Assembly (NCBI GenBank): GCA_963835085.1
Contig: CAWIED010000001.1
Span: 2,418,001-2,482,000 of the forward strand
From: JBDIAG01 sp963835085
GTDB taxonomy: Bacteria > Actinomycetota > Actinomycetes > Actinomycetales > CAWJMD01
Length of the DNA: 64,000 nucleotides
Reading direction: 5' to 3'
In this document: positions 55,570 to 64,000 of the stretch, one piece after another
Numbering within the stretch: position 1 is the stretch's first letter
Layout: every line of letters begins with the position of its first letter
Program-made: the position numbers and the translations under genes
The notes under the pieces: generated by a model
What the model was told of the DNA's origin: nothing
What the model saw: only the letters and a program-made list of their open reading frames with translations
Database searches by the model: none

Positions 55570-56688
55570 CTACTGGCCGGCCAGCAGTGCCTCGAGCAGG
55601 TCTTGGGCGACGGCCCGACGGGCGCCAGCGAGCCATGGCTCAGACGTGACCTCGGCCTTCACGACCTCGACGTCGAGGCCGGGGTCGCGTCCGACCTGCT
55701 CGTCCACTCGTGCCACCAGCCGGGCACCCCATGGGCCAGCAAGCACGACCCGGGCCGGGTCGAGCAGGTAACAGACGCTGCGCACCAACTCCCGCACAAG
55801 TCCGACGACGGCGTCCGCGCGCTCGCCGTCGTGGTCGAGCGTCGCGGCCATCCGAGCGAGGTCCACCGCCGCGCCGTCGCCCAACAGACCTAGGGCGCCC
55901 AGGCCCGACTGCAGCCGTCCACCCGTTGCGCCCGGCACGCCGAGCTGCGCAACCTCGCCCGCGAGACCCCGGTGACCGCGCACCAGGCGTCCGTCGAGCA
56001 TGAGCGCTGCCCCGAGCCCGGCACCGAGGTAGACGTAGACAACATCGTCCACCCCGGCCGCTGCGCCGGCGTCGTGCTCCGCCCGTAGCGCCCAGTTCAC
56101 GTCGTTGTCCACCCGCGGAGGCACCGGCAGCACCGGCGCCAGTACCTTCACCGCGTCGAGCTCGCCGACAAGAAAGGGCGAACCGGGCAGCTGCACCACC
56201 CGTCCGGTATGCCGGTCGACGGGGTCCGCAACGCTCAGCGTCACCGCCCGGACCGGCCCAGGCGCTGCCTCCGCCAGACCCGCAGCTACAGAGCGCAACG
56301 CCGCAGACAAGTGCTCGGAAGTTGTCGGCACGGCGAGGTCGTAGCTCCGCCTGCTTGCGGGGACGCCGTCCAGCCCCACCCTTTCCCCCACCACACCATC
56401 GGCACCCGCGTGCAGGACCACCGCACACCCGGCTTCGGGTCGCACGCTGAGTTCCACTCCTCCCCGACCTCGTCCGGGACTGCTCCGAGGAGCCTCGGCC
56501 AGTACGCCCGCAGTCAGCAGACGGGCGACGCTCTGCGAGACGGTAGGCTTGGAAAGCCTTGTCTGCGTGGCGATTTCAGCCCGAGTGAGCGACGCAAGAC
56601 CAGCCAGCCGGGAGAGTACGTGCCGGTCGCTGAGCTCCCGCAGCAGGTTGAGGGACGGCATTCCCACCTGGTCGCGGCGCTGGACCAT
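55570..56688 (-). CDS. ROK family transcriptional regulator
   Basis: About 372 residues. An N-terminal winged helix has LTRAEIATQTRLSKPTVSQSVARL; the ROK domain has VRAVTLSVADPVDRHTG, VDNDVNWALRAEHDAG and GLGAALMLDGRLVRGHRGLAGEV. The usual zinc motif CxCGxxGC after GEV is absent (GVPGATGGRLQSGLGALG), so this member has lost that site. ATG at 56688 follows GGAGGTG. Divergent from the DUF1479 gene, with twin palindromes between; probably its sugar- or metabolite-responsive repressor. Confidence 0.88.
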   Translation of the reverse strand: MVQRRDQVGMPSLNLLRELSDRHVLSRLAGLASLTRAEIATQTRLSKPTVSQSVARLLTAGVLAEAPRSSPGRGRGGVELSVRPEAGCAVVLHAGADGVVGERVGLDGVPASRRSYDLAVPTTSEHLSAALRSVAAGLAEAAPGPVRAVTLSVADPVDRHTGRVVQLPGSPFLVGELDAVKVLAPVLPVPPRVDNDVNWALRAEHDAGAAAGVDDVVYVYLGAGLGAALMLDGRLVRGHRGLAGEVAQLGVPGATGGRLQSGLGALGLLGDGAAVDLARMAATLDHDGERADAVVGLVRELVRSVCYLLDPARVVLAGPWGARLVARVDEQVGRDPGLDVEVVKAEVTSEPWLAGARRAVAQDLLEALLAGQ

Positions 56689-56709
56689 CGCACACCTCCA
56701 CTTTTTCGT

Positions 56710-56774
56710 AAGGACTCCTTGCAAAATACCAGAGCATCGGTTTATGCTGAGACCTGAGCAAGGAAGGACTCCTT
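56710..56774. promoter_or_regulatory. Twin ROK operators in the divergent promoter
   Basis: AAGGACTCCTT occurs at 56710-56720 and 56764-56774, each a perfect 11-bp palindrome with one central base, their starts 54 bp apart. Extended matches are GTAAGGACTCCTTGC and GGAAGGACTCCTTAC. Two sites could support looping or control of both genes. Confidence 0.65.
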
Positions 56775-56814
56775 ACCAAATGAGTCACTCAAGGCGTACG
56801 AAAGGACCCTCGAC

Positions 56815-58107
56815 ATGACCGCGCTGGAGCAAGCCCCCGCCAGACTGCCGCACTGGGAGAGCACCCCCGCCGATCTGGCGGAGGCGACGCGCACCATCAA
56901 GGCCGCGCTGCGGGCGCGGATCGAGGCCAGCGGTCGCACGGTAGAAGAAGTGTTCGCCGTGGTCGAGAAGCGCATCACCGAGCGGGTCGAGGAGATCGAG
57001 GCGCTGCTGGCCAGCGGGGAGAATCCCTGGCCTGTCATCGATTACGCCGACATCGAAGCCGGTCGGGTCACCGACGAACAGCTGGCCCTGCTCAAGCGCC
57101 GGGGGTGCGTGGTGATCCGCGGCCATTTCTCTCGTGAGCAGGCGACCGGCTGGGACGCCTCGATCGTCGACTATGTGGAGTCGAACCAGTTCTTTGAGAA
57201 CTATCGCGGCCCGGGCGACGACTTCTTCGGCTCCGTGGGTTCCAAGCCCGAGATCTACCCCATCTACTGGTCGCCCGCGCAGATGGAGGCGCGCACATCC
57301 GAGCCGATGTCCGCGGTGCAGTCGCTCCTGAACTCCTTGTGGCGCAGCGAGTCCGAAGGCCAGGTCTGGTTCGATCCCGATCGCGACTCGCTCTACCCCG
57401 ACCGCATCCGCCGACGCCCGCCAGGCGCCGACTCCGCCGGCCTGGGCACCCACCTCGACCCGGGCACCCTCGATCTGTGGATGACTCAGGCCTACCAGAA
57501 GGCCTTCCGGCACCTCTTCGATGGATCGGTGGAGGAGTACGACCCCTGGGACGCCGCTTACCGCACCGCCGGCCCGCAGTATCCAGGTTCCACCATGTGC
57601 TCGGCCTTTCGCACCTTCCAGGGTTGGACGGCGCTGTCTGAGATGGGCCACGACCAGGGCGTGCTGCACACGGTGCCGATCCCTGAGGCGATGGCCTACC
57701 TGATGCTGCGTCCATTGCTGTCGGACGTGCCCGAGCACGACATGTGCGGCGTCACGGTCAACCAGGTGTTTCCCGCCAGCGAGCGCTACCACGCTCTGCT
57801 GCTGCGGGCCGTGGCCGGCATTCCCGACGTGCAGCCCGGCGACTCCGTGTGGTGGCACGCCGACATGATCCACTCGGTGGCTCCCGTGCAGAACCAGCAA
57901 GGCTGGGGCAACGTCATGTACATCCCGTCCGCGCCCTGGTGCGCGCGCAACGAGGCATACGCCGCGCAGGTGCGCGAAGCCTTCGAAAGCGGCTCCAGCC
58001 CCAGTGACTTCCCCGAGGAGCACTACGAGCGCAACTGGGCAAACCGGTTCCAGCCGGAGCAGCTCAACGAGACCGGTCGGCGTGGGTTGGGGATGACGCC
58101 GGCCTGA
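56815..58107 (+). CDS. DUF1479 (YbiU-like) protein, putative Fe(II)/2-oxoglutarate oxygenase
   Basis: 430 residues. The N-terminal helix region is followed by VVIRGHFSREQATGWDASIVDY and a jelly-roll with HLDPGTLDLW (H-x-D) and WWHADMIHSVAPVQNQ (second His), consistent with a 2-His-1-Asp iron site. This is the YbiU/DUF1479 pattern. Substrate unknown; a hydroxylation of a small organic acid or sugar compound is a guess. Control by the divergent ROK protein fits a catabolic gene. Confidence 0.85.
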   Translation: MTALEQAPARLPHWESTPADLAEATRTIKAALRARIEASGRTVEEVFAVVEKRITERVEEIEALLASGENPWPVIDYADIEAGRVTDEQLALLKRRGCVVIRGHFSREQATGWDASIVDYVESNQFFENYRGPGDDFFGSVGSKPEIYPIYWSPAQMEARTSEPMSAVQSLLNSLWRSESEGQVWFDPDRDSLYPDRIRRRPPGADSAGLGTHLDPGTLDLWMTQAYQKAFRHLFDGSVEEYDPWDAAYRTAGPQYPGSTMCSAFRTFQGWTALSEMGHDQGVLHTVPIPEAMAYLMLRPLLSDVPEHDMCGVTVNQVFPASERYHALLLRAVAGIPDVQPGDSVWWHADMIHSVAPVQNQQGWGNVMYIPSAPWCARNEAYAAQVREAFESGSSPSDFPEEHYERNWANRFQPEQLNETGRRGLGMTPA

Positions 58108-58216
58108 GTGAGGCCTTCGTCAACTCGCTTCTGGCTTCGATGTCTTCCCCCGCATTTGCCCACGCATCTGAGGGCCGCTGGCGGAGCGACTGGACGGCCC
58201 TCGCGGCCGCCCAGCG

Positions 58217-58609
58217 CTACGCCCGGTAGTGCACCTTGGTGGGCGTGATGCGGATGTTGACCCGTTCCTCGCCCGGCGTGAGCCAGGGGTAGTCGGTGCC
58301 GAGGTACTTGTGGCTGAGGGCGTGGATGCCCGCCGCAGTCGGGTCGTCTTCGAGCACGGCTGTCCCCCTGACCTCCAGGTAGGAGTACGGGTTCTCCTTC
58401 GGGAACATCACCAGGCTCACTCGGTTGTCTCGCTCGATGTTGCGCGGCTTGACTCGCCCCTTGGCCGTGTTGAAAACGATGTCGTCGCCGTCGAGGCCCA
58501 CCCAGATCACCGACGACTGCGGCGAGCCGTCGGCGTTGATCGTGGTGAGCACCGCGACCTCTGGTGAGTCGATGAGTGCCCGGGCCGCCTCGGAGAGTTC
58601 AACAGTCAT
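58217..58609 (-). CDS. PPOX class F420-dependent oxidoreductase-like protein
   Basis: 130 residues, split-barrel flavin/deazaflavin-binding fold: VAVLTTINADGSPQSSVIWVG, RNIERDNRVSLVMF and YLEVRGTAVLEDD. Ends NIRITPTKVHYRA as in actinobacterial F420-dependent PPOX proteins. ATG at 58609 (TVELSEAARAL) is chosen over 58621. Reduction or cofactor binding by F420 is inferred from family; the organism would need the F420 pathway. Confidence 0.85.
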   Translation of the reverse strand: MTVELSEAARALIDSPEVAVLTTINADGSPQSSVIWVGLDGDDIVFNTAKGRVKPRNIERDNRVSLVMFPKENPYSYLEVRGTAVLEDDPTAAGIHALSHKYLGTDYPWLTPGEERVNIRITPTKVHYRA

Positions 58610-58644
58610 GTCAGCATCCAACCACGCGCTAGGCCCACGGCCGG

Positions 58645-59607
58645 TCAGGAGTCGCTCGCTGGCACCGCCGGCCGGGGATCGTCGCGAGGGGTACTTCGCC
58701 CCAGTAGGTCGGGCTCCAGGTAGATCAGGCAGGCGATAGGAACCGCCGCGCGCACGCGTCGCTCGGCGGCGTCGATTGCTTCAGCCACGTCCTCGGCTGA
58801 CGAGGCGGCTGGCACGGCGATCTTGGCTGCCACCAGCAATTCGTCGGGGCCGAGATGCAGCGTCTTCATGTGGATGACGGAATCGACTCCCTGGCCCACC
58901 AGGGCGGCCTCGATAGCGCGCACATCACTGGGCAATGCTCCTTCGCCGATGAGCAACGACTTCATCTCCACCGCGAGCACCGTGGCAATCGAGCCGAGCA
59001 GCAGGCCGATCATGGCGGTGCCCCCAGCGTCCCAACGGCCATCGTGCGTCAGGAGCGTCATGCCCACGCCCACGAGGGCGAAGAGCAGGCCCAGCAGGGC
59101 GCCGAAGTCCTCCAGGAGGATCACAGGCAGCTCGGGCTCCTTGGCCGTGCGGATGAACTCCGTCCACGACCGGCTGCCGCGCACCGGGTTGGACTCGTGA
59201 ATCGCCGTGCGGAACGAAAAGCCCTCCAGCCCGATCGACACCACGAGCACGAGCACAGGCACCCACCACCAGCGACCTTCGATCGGGTGCGGGTCGTGCC
59301 ACTTGTGATAGGCCTCGTACAGCGCGAACATGCCGCCCAGGCTGAACAGCACGATCGAGACGATGAACCCGAACACATAACGCTCGCGGCCGTAGCCGAA
59401 CGGATGCTCAGGGGTAGCGGCGCGCTTGGCTCGCTTGCCCCCCACGAGCAGCAGAATCTGATTGCCCGAGTCGACGACGGAGTGAATCGCCTCGGCGAGC
59501 ATCGACGATGACTGCGTGAGCGCCCAGGCGATGAACTTTGTGACGGCGATGCCAAGGTTTGCCGCCAAGGCCGCGACGATCGCCTTCGTGCCTCCGCCAG
59601 CCGACAT
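58645..59607 (-). CDS. Cation diffusion facilitator family transporter
   Basis: 320 residues, six helices. Motif AEAIHSVVDSGNQ carries the H-x3-D metal site; the second site is ILLEDFGALLG, as in ZnT9-like members. A C-terminal cytoplasmic domain follows with VIHMKTLHLGPDELLVAAKI. ATG at 59607 follows GGGGAG. Such proteins export Zn, Mn or other divalent metals. The A+T-rich dyad at 59713 lies about 105 bp upstream and may control it. Confidence 0.85.
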   Translation of the reverse strand: MSAGGGTKAIVAALAANLGIAVTKFIAWALTQSSSMLAEAIHSVVDSGNQILLLVGGKRAKRAATPEHPFGYGRERYVFGFIVSIVLFSLGGMFALYEAYHKWHDPHPIEGRWWWVPVLVLVVSIGLEGFSFRTAIHESNPVRGSRSWTEFIRTAKEPELPVILLEDFGALLGLLFALVGVGMTLLTHDGRWDAGGTAMIGLLLGSIATVLAVEMKSLLIGEGALPSDVRAIEAALVGQGVDSVIHMKTLHLGPDELLVAAKIAVPAASSAEDVAEAIDAAERRVRAAVPIACLIYLEPDLLGRSTPRDDPRPAVPASDS

Positions 59608-59712
59608 GGGACTCCCCTGCTCTCTATGGTCACTGCCAGTGCTCAACCCAGTCGATCCTGCTCTCGCGGAATCAAGCCTAGTGGGCTTCCTGAGAGGGCA
59701 GAGCAGAACTGT

Positions 59713-59726
59713 AACATAATTATGTT
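59713..59726. promoter_or_regulatory. AT-rich 14-bp palindrome upstream of the CDF gene
   Basis: AACATAATTATGTT is perfectly symmetric and stands out in this high-GC window. It could be a metal-sensor or TetR-type operator. No regulator gene is adjacent. Confidence 0.45.
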
Positions 59727-59932
59727 CTGTACAAGTGTGCGAGCGTGGCGTAGGGTTTGGTCATGGACGACACGATTGCACCCACCCGTGGCGGTGGATG
59801 TTTGGACACGGGGCAGGTGCAGGCCCCTGAGCGGGTTGCTCGACGCGTGGCCGGTGAACGGGTCGGTCTCTGGGCTACTGAGACAGGGAAGCCTCGAACT
59901 GGCCGGCTCTCAGCCAGGCAATCAGGCTCGGT

Positions 59933-59971
59933 CGGGCAAAGCCCGATAGCCGGCCATAGCCCGATAGCCGG
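59933..59971 (-). terminator. Hairpin and 14-bp direct repeat after the acyl-CoA synthetase gene
   Basis: TCGGGC-AAA-GCCCGA forms a short stem at 59933-59947, and AGCCCGATAGCCGG occurs twice (59940, 59958). It lies just past the stop of the minus-strand operon. The other ~300 bp between the CDF and synthetase genes shows no gene; the plus-strand frame there lacks protein-like features. Confidence 0.4.
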
Positions 59972-59990
59972 GCAGAGTCCACCCTCTGAC

Positions 59991-61640
59991 TCAGCCGATC
60001 CAACGGAGTTCAGCCCGGCGGAGCTTGCCATTGGGCGTGCGGGGCAGGGTCTCGACCCACGTAAACCCGCGCGGCAGTTTGTAGCTGGCGAGTTGACCCG
60101 CACTCGCGGCAAGCACGGCAGCGGCACTGGCCTCGGGGTCTGCCGCCACCCGTCCCGCACGGCCGGGCGCGGGCACAGCGAAGGCGCGAATCTCGCGCCG
60201 CCCAGTAACGCTCTCCACCTCGGTGACGGCCACCTCGTGCACCAGTTCGTGCGCAGCCAGCACGGCCTCCACCTCGGCGGGCGAGATCCGGTAGCCCTGG
60301 GTGGTGAGCACATCGTCGACCCGGCCGTAATACGTGAGATAACCGTCGTCATCGAGATGCACCACATCACCGCTGACGAACCACTCACCACGAAACGCCG
60401 CTCGTTCAGCCTCGGGGCGATCGAGATAGCCGAGCATCAGCCCCGGATCGCTCCGGTGCACAGCAAGCAGCCCAACAGCTCCCATAGGCAACGGTGAATC
60501 TCCGTCGGCCGGGTCGCTGGGCAGTACGGCAACCCGACGTCCTGGTTGGGGCCGGCCCGGGCTGCCCGGGCGGGTGGGCACCCGCGGCCCGCTGGAGACG
60601 AAGGTCGAGATCTCGCTCATGCCCAGCGCCTCATACAACGGCAGGCCTGTGGCCTGGGTCCACTCCTGCCAGAGCCGCACCGGCAGCGCCTCCCCGGCCG
60701 TCAGACCATGCCGCAAAGCCGGGAGCACAGCCACTGACGGCGTGGTCGCTGATCCCTCGGCCAAGGCCGTCAGGAGTTGCCGATACACCCCCGGCACCGC
60801 CGCGAAGACCGTTGCCCCGCAGTCGTTCAGCAATCCCCACCAGAGTCGTCCAGCCGCTGCCCCCGACGGCCGCGGGCCTGCATAGACGACTGCCGTGGCA
60901 CCCGCCGCCCACGGATCGAGCAGTCCGACGCCGAGCGTGTACGTCCACGACAAGGCCCCCGCGTGCAGCAGCACGTCTCGTGGCCCCAGGTCCTGCCAGG
61001 CTGAGATCATCGGAGTACGGCCCAGCACGCTGCGGTGCGCGTGCAGCACGCCCTTGGGCTTGCTCTCGGTGCCCGAGGTGTACACGAGGAAGGCTGGGTC
61101 ATCCGCCTGAGTTCCAGCCGGCCCGCCCGCCGCGAGCCGACCTGCGGACGACAGGGCCGCCGACAACTGACCTGCGGACAACTCGCCTGCTGACAACTTC
61201 CCAGGCGCGACCCGGCCACTCTCGCCGCACCGTACCCAGTCGGCCAGGTCAGCCGGGCCGAACCGGAGCACTCCGGCCGGCACTGGCAGCGGCAGCTCGT
61301 CGTCGAGCAGGACGGCCGCCGCCGCGCAGTCGTGCAGCAGCAGCTGCGCCTCGGCGGCGGTGAGCAGGTGCGACGTGGGCACCGCCACCAGACCCGCCGC
61401 CATCACGGCGAGAAACGACAGCGCTGTGCCGGCGGTGTTTCCCAGCCGCAGCAGCACTCGTTGCCCGGGACGCAGGCCGGCCCGGTGCAGTCCTGCGGCG
61501 ATGGCGCTCACCTGCTCAATGAGCTCGGCATACGTCCAGCGCTGCGCGGTAGACAGGTCGCCGACGTCGTCAACCACTACGAGTGCCGTCGCGCTCGGCT
61601 CGCCGCGGGAGAGGCAGTACGCGGCAGCGTTGAAGTTCAA
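59991..61640 (-). CDS. AMP-dependent acyl-CoA synthetase (benzoate-CoA ligase-like)
   Basis: About 549 residues. TTG at 61640 starts NFNAAAYCLSRGEPSATALV, the benzoate-CoA-ligase-family N-terminus; upstream in-frame sequence overlaps the SIS gene. The AMP-binding motif is FLVYTSGTESKPKGVLHAH, then YEALGMSEIS, WFVSGDVVHLDDDGYLTYYGRVDD and the late Lys in PRTPNGKLRR. Just before the P-loop there is a SAG-rich run (KLSAGELSAGQLSA) encoded by 15-bp repeats. It activates an aromatic or fatty acid with CoA; the substrate is unknown. Four bases after the SIS stop, it ends the manB operon. Confidence 0.85.
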   Translation of the reverse strand: MNFNAAAYCLSRGEPSATALVVVDDVGDLSTAQRWTYAELIEQVSAIAAGLHRAGLRPGQRVLLRLGNTAGTALSFLAVMAAGLVAVPTSHLLTAAEAQLLLHDCAAAAVLLDDELPLPVPAGVLRFGPADLADWVRCGESGRVAPGKLSAGELSAGQLSAALSSAGRLAAGGPAGTQADDPAFLVYTSGTESKPKGVLHAHRSVLGRTPMISAWQDLGPRDVLLHAGALSWTYTLGVGLLDPWAAGATAVVYAGPRPSGAAAGRLWWGLLNDCGATVFAAVPGVYRQLLTALAEGSATTPSVAVLPALRHGLTAGEALPVRLWQEWTQATGLPLYEALGMSEISTFVSSGPRVPTRPGSPGRPQPGRRVAVLPSDPADGDSPLPMGAVGLLAVHRSDPGLMLGYLDRPEAERAAFRGEWFVSGDVVHLDDDGYLTYYGRVDDVLTTQGYRISPAEVEAVLAAHELVHEVAVTEVESVTGRREIRAFAVPAPGRAGRVAADPEASAAAVLAASAGQLASYKLPRGFTWVETLPRTPNGKLRRAELRWIG

Positions 61641-61644
61641 CGTG

Positions 61645-62835
61645 CTACTGCCGCAACGAGTCACGCAACTCGGCGACGTGCGGCGACTGGGCCGGGTCGA
61701 GCCCGCAGGCCAGTGCGAGGTAGGTGGCCGCAAAGTCGACCCGGGAGACCACTCGGGCGAACCGCTGCAGGGCCGTCTCGGCGTTCAGCGGGGTGGCGGG
61801 CACGACGTCGGTGTCGTCTACCAGGTGCGCCTGCACATGGGTCGCCTTGACCCCAGACCGTTCCGCGAGCTCGCTGACGGCGCCGAAGCCGATGCCGTCG
61901 CCGAGGTCGAGCAGCAACAACCGCAAGGCCGTGGAGGTAGGCGAGTCGAGGAACGGGTCAGCGAAGATGTCGTCGTTTGCGGTGGCCGCGAAGGGGCCGC
62001 CGAAGGTGGCGACGATGTCTCCCGCGTCATTGGGCAGGGCGCCATGCACGGCGGGCACCCGAGCGGTGCGGGCGATCACCGAGGCAGCCCGGCGGGCCGC
62101 CACCGCAGCCAGCGGGCTGTCGCCCAGGATCACGGGGACGGCACCCTCCAGCTGCAGAGCAAGGCCCTTCGCAGGGTTGACGAACGACTCCGACACGATC
62201 CGGCACGCCTCTGCCTCGGCGTCGAGCGCGTCTGCCACACACGCCAGGTCGGTGGCCGAGCCCATACCGCCGGCCGGCAACAATCCGAGTCGGTCGCAGC
62301 CCAGCAAGGCCGGCGTCAGCAGCGACCAGAGTGCCGTCCGCGAGGTCACCGGGGCACCCGCCTGCCGGTCGGCACGCGGCAACGCCACATGCACCCCGCG
62401 AAATCGGGCGCTGACCTGTTCGAGCGGGGAGTTGGCGCCGCCGATGGTGAGCACGGCCGCGCCCCGGCGGCCCGCTTCGGCAGCGATCGAGACCGCGCCC
62501 TCGGCGTGCCCCGACAACGACAGCGCCACCACCAGATCGAGCGAGCCGACCCACGCGGGCAGGCTCCCGCCACTGAGTGCAAGCACGGGCACAGGCCCGG
62601 TGCCACCCACCACGGCCGCGAGCACATCCGCCACCACCGCGGCACCGCCGCGGGCGGCGACGAGAACCGCGCGGGGGCGTTCGCCGTCCGACCAGCGAAC
62701 CGGCAACGACTCCGCCGTGAGCTGCAAGGCCAGACGCACCTGGGCGCCCGCGCTGGCCAGCGATCGCAACACCGACCTGGGGTCGCCCGCCTCCAGGGCC
62801 TGGGGGTCGTCGAGCAGGGCGGCGTCGAAGCTCAT
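61645..62835 (-). CDS. SIS domain sugar-phosphate isomerase-like protein
   Basis: About 396 residues with two SIS-like halves: AVLVAARGGAAVVADVLAAV and LDLVVALSLSGHAEGAVSIA, then VLTIGGANSPLEQ. This corresponds to the actinobacterial protein following manB, often labelled phosphoglucose/phosphomannose isomerase. Catalytic residues cannot be confirmed. ATG at 62835 (SFDAALLDDPQ) lies 7 bp after the Trm112-like stop. Confidence 0.8.
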   Translation of the reverse strand: MSFDAALLDDPQALEAGDPRSVLRSLASAGAQVRLALQLTAESLPVRWSDGERPRAVLVAARGGAAVVADVLAAVVGGTGPVPVLALSGGSLPAWVGSLDLVVALSLSGHAEGAVSIAAEAGRRGAAVLTIGGANSPLEQVSARFRGVHVALPRADRQAGAPVTSRTALWSLLTPALLGCDRLGLLPAGGMGSATDLACVADALDAEAEACRIVSESFVNPAKGLALQLEGAVPVILGDSPLAAVAARRAASVIARTARVPAVHGALPNDAGDIVATFGGPFAATANDDIFADPFLDSPTSTALRLLLLDLGDGIGFGAVSELAERSGVKATHVQAHLVDDTDVVPATPLNAETALQRFARVVSRVDFAATYLALACGLDPAQSPHVAELRDSLRQ

Positions 62836-62842
62836 GGCAGCC

Positions 62843-63025
62843 TCAGCTCCGCCTCGCCGGCTCGCCCTCACGGGCCTCGTCGGGCAGCAGCACCGGGATG
62901 CCCTGATCGATGCGATAGTGCCGCCCGCACCCCGTGCACCCGAGTTCGGCAGCGACGTCGACCAGCTCGCTCTTGCAGACCGGGCAGCGCAGGATCTCGC
63001 GCAGCCAGCCCGGCAGCGGGCTCAT
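62843..63025 (-). CDS. Trm112 family zinc-ribbon protein
   Basis: 60 residues. Two Cys pairs, LRCPVCKSEL and LGCTGCGRHY, form a zinc ribbon, followed by YRIDQGIPVLLPDEA, the family signature. ATG at 63025 overlaps the manB stop (ATGA). A small stable protein kept between manB and the SIS gene in actinobacteria; its partner is not known here. Confidence 0.88.
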   Translation of the reverse strand: MSPLPGWLREILRCPVCKSELVDVAAELGCTGCGRHYRIDQGIPVLLPDEAREGEPARRS

Positions 63026-64000
63026 GACTCGTCCTGACGGACCAGCGCGAGCACCTCGTCACGGACGGCCGCCATCGTCTCCTGGTCGCCGGCTTCGACG
63101 TTGAGCCGCAGCAGCGGCTCGGTATTCGACGCCCGGAGGCTGAACCACCACATGGCTTCGTCCGAGGCGGTGCGGCCGGTGATGGTGGTGCCGTCGAACT
63201 CGTCGATATCGCCCCGCTCGACGAAGGCGGCCTGAACCCGGGCGACGGCGGCCGGCACATCGGCGATGCGCGAGTTGATCTCGCCACTCGCGACGTACCG
63301 CTCATAGTCGGACGCCAGCGTGCTGAGCGCACCCTCGGACTCCTGCAACGCTGCGAGCACGTGCATCGCGGCGAGCATGCCGGTGTCGGCGCCCCAGAAA
63401 TCGCGGAAGTAGTAGTGCGCCGAGTGCTCGCCGCCGAAGATCGCACCCGTCTCGGCCATCAGGGCCTTGATGTTGGAGTGGCCCACCTTGGTGCGCACGG
63501 GGGTGCCACCCGCGGCGGTGACGATCTCGGCCACGGCGGCCGACGTGATGAGGTTGTGCAGCACCTTGGGGTGGTTGCCGGCGGCCAGCTCGCGGGCGAT
63601 CTCGCGCACGGCCACCAGGGCGGTGATGGCGCTAGGACTCACCGGTTGGCCCAACTCGTCCACCACGAAGCACCGGTCGGCATCGCCGTCGAAAGCCAGG
63701 CCGATGTCGGCACCATGCTCGACGACAGCCGCCTGCAGGTCTCGCAGGTTCTCCGGTTCCAGCGGGTTGGCCTCGTGGTTGGGGAAGGTGCCGTCGAGCT
63801 CGAAATACAGCGGAATGACCTTCAACGGCAGCTCGGGCAGTCCGGCGCCGGCGCCGAGGACGGCCGGCGCGGTGAACCCGGCCATACCGTTGCCGGCATC
63901 GACCACCACGGTGAGTCGGCGCCCTTCGGAGAGGTCTACGAGGCCACGCAGGTGATCGGCGTACTCGGCGAGAGTGTCGCGATGAGTGACGGCGCCGGGA
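63022..64000 (-). CDS. manB: Phosphomannomutase/phosphoglucomutase (partial at window end)
   Basis: The frame is open past 63909 to base 64000, so the N-terminus with the catalytic phospho-Ser is outside. Visible are LTVVVDAGNGMAG, the metal loop IGLAFDGDADRCFVVDE, GHSNIKALMAETGAIFGGEHSAHYYF (sugar-specificity loop GGEHSAH) and RASNTEPLLRLNVEA (phosphate loop). It interconverts hexose 6- and 1-phosphates for GDP-mannose supply. It opens the Trm112/SIS/acyl-CoA synthetase operon. Confidence 0.92.
   Translation of the reverse strand, partial: PGAVTHRDTLAEYADHLRGLVDLSEGRRLTVVVDAGNGMAGFTAPAVLGAGAGLPELPLKVIPLYFELDGTFPNHEANPLEPENLRDLQAAVVEHGADIGLAFDGDADRCFVVDELGQPVSPSAITALVAVREIARELAAGNHPKVLHNLITSAAVAEIVTAAGGTPVRTKVGHSNIKALMAETGAIFGGEHSAHYYFRDFWGADTGMLAAMHVLAALQESEGALSTLASDYERYVASGEINSRIADVPAAVARVQAAFVERGDIDEFDGTTITGRTASDEAMWWFSLRASNTEPLLRLNVEAGDQETMAAVRDEVLALVRQDES

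Noticed and set aside
59757..60497. Plus-strand frame of about 246 codons opposite the acyl-CoA synthetase end
   Set aside because: Composition is low-complexity and most of it is antisense to a well-supported gene; no family pattern.

Overview
The window is high-GC DNA with frequent GTG starts and 4-base start/stop overlaps. It carries markers of Actinomycetes: mtrA-mtrB-lpqB, ahcY, a manB / Trm112-like / SIS block, an F420-type PPOX flavoprotein, and the MoxR-DUF58-DUF4350-DUF4129 membrane cluster. Gene content fits a soil or sludge member of a group such as Propionibacteriales, but the genus cannot be fixed from sequence alone. The order manB-SIS-ahcY-mtrAB-lpqB is normally compact in this class; here it is spread over the window with accessory DNA between the pieces.

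Layout. 1-1.7 kb: end of an acyltransferase, then a gene-free stretch with palindromes. 1.7-7.8 kb: a compact minus-strand RiPP operon (MFS transporter, S9 peptidase, 33-residue precursor ending in VVVVIIIIQPAR, B12/radical SAM enzyme, DUF5825-like protein). 7.9-9.3 kb: a broken matrixin-like gene and a membrane-anchored orphan. 9.3-20.3 kb: a catabolic regulon (glutamine-synthetase-like ligase, cytochrome P450, dienelactone hydrolase, acetoacetate-decarboxylase-like protein, MarR regulator, gamma-glutamyl hydrolase, FAH-family protein, homoprotocatechuate dioxygenase, aldehyde dehydrogenase, APC permease). Its promoter regions share a palindrome, CGTTTGGGTCCAAACG. 20.5-31 kb: core lpqB-mtrB-mtrA and, divergently, the MoxR/DUF58 membrane cluster.

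31-39.6 kb looks like inserted DNA (SSB, MarR-ClC pair, broken trehalase-like gene, TetR/FAD-oxidoreductase cassette, NhaA). 39.7-46.1 kb returns to mostly core genes (ABC ATPase, SPW protein, RDD and SpoIIM membrane proteins, secreted ricin-type lectin, ahcY). 46.3-51.1 kb holds two related serine hydrolases around an ATP-grasp ligase. A gene-free 969-bp element with perfect 18-bp terminal inverted repeats sits inside this group; it contains a ~146-bp tandem array of 36-bp palindromes. 51.3-59.6 kb has a rhodanese, a DinB protein, an ISL3-type insertion that splits a small secreted-protein gene, a ROK/DUF1479 divergent pair with two operators, a PPOX protein and a CDF transporter. 60-64 kb is a minus-strand operon: manB, Trm112-like, SIS and an acyl-CoA synthetase.

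Several genes carry single-base frameshifts (acetoacetate-decarboxylase-like, aldehyde dehydrogenase, ABC ATPase, one serine hydrolase, the matrixin remnant). These are either decay or residual sequence error, so the affected entries should be read with that in mind. No tRNA, rRNA, CRISPR array or integrase was recognised.
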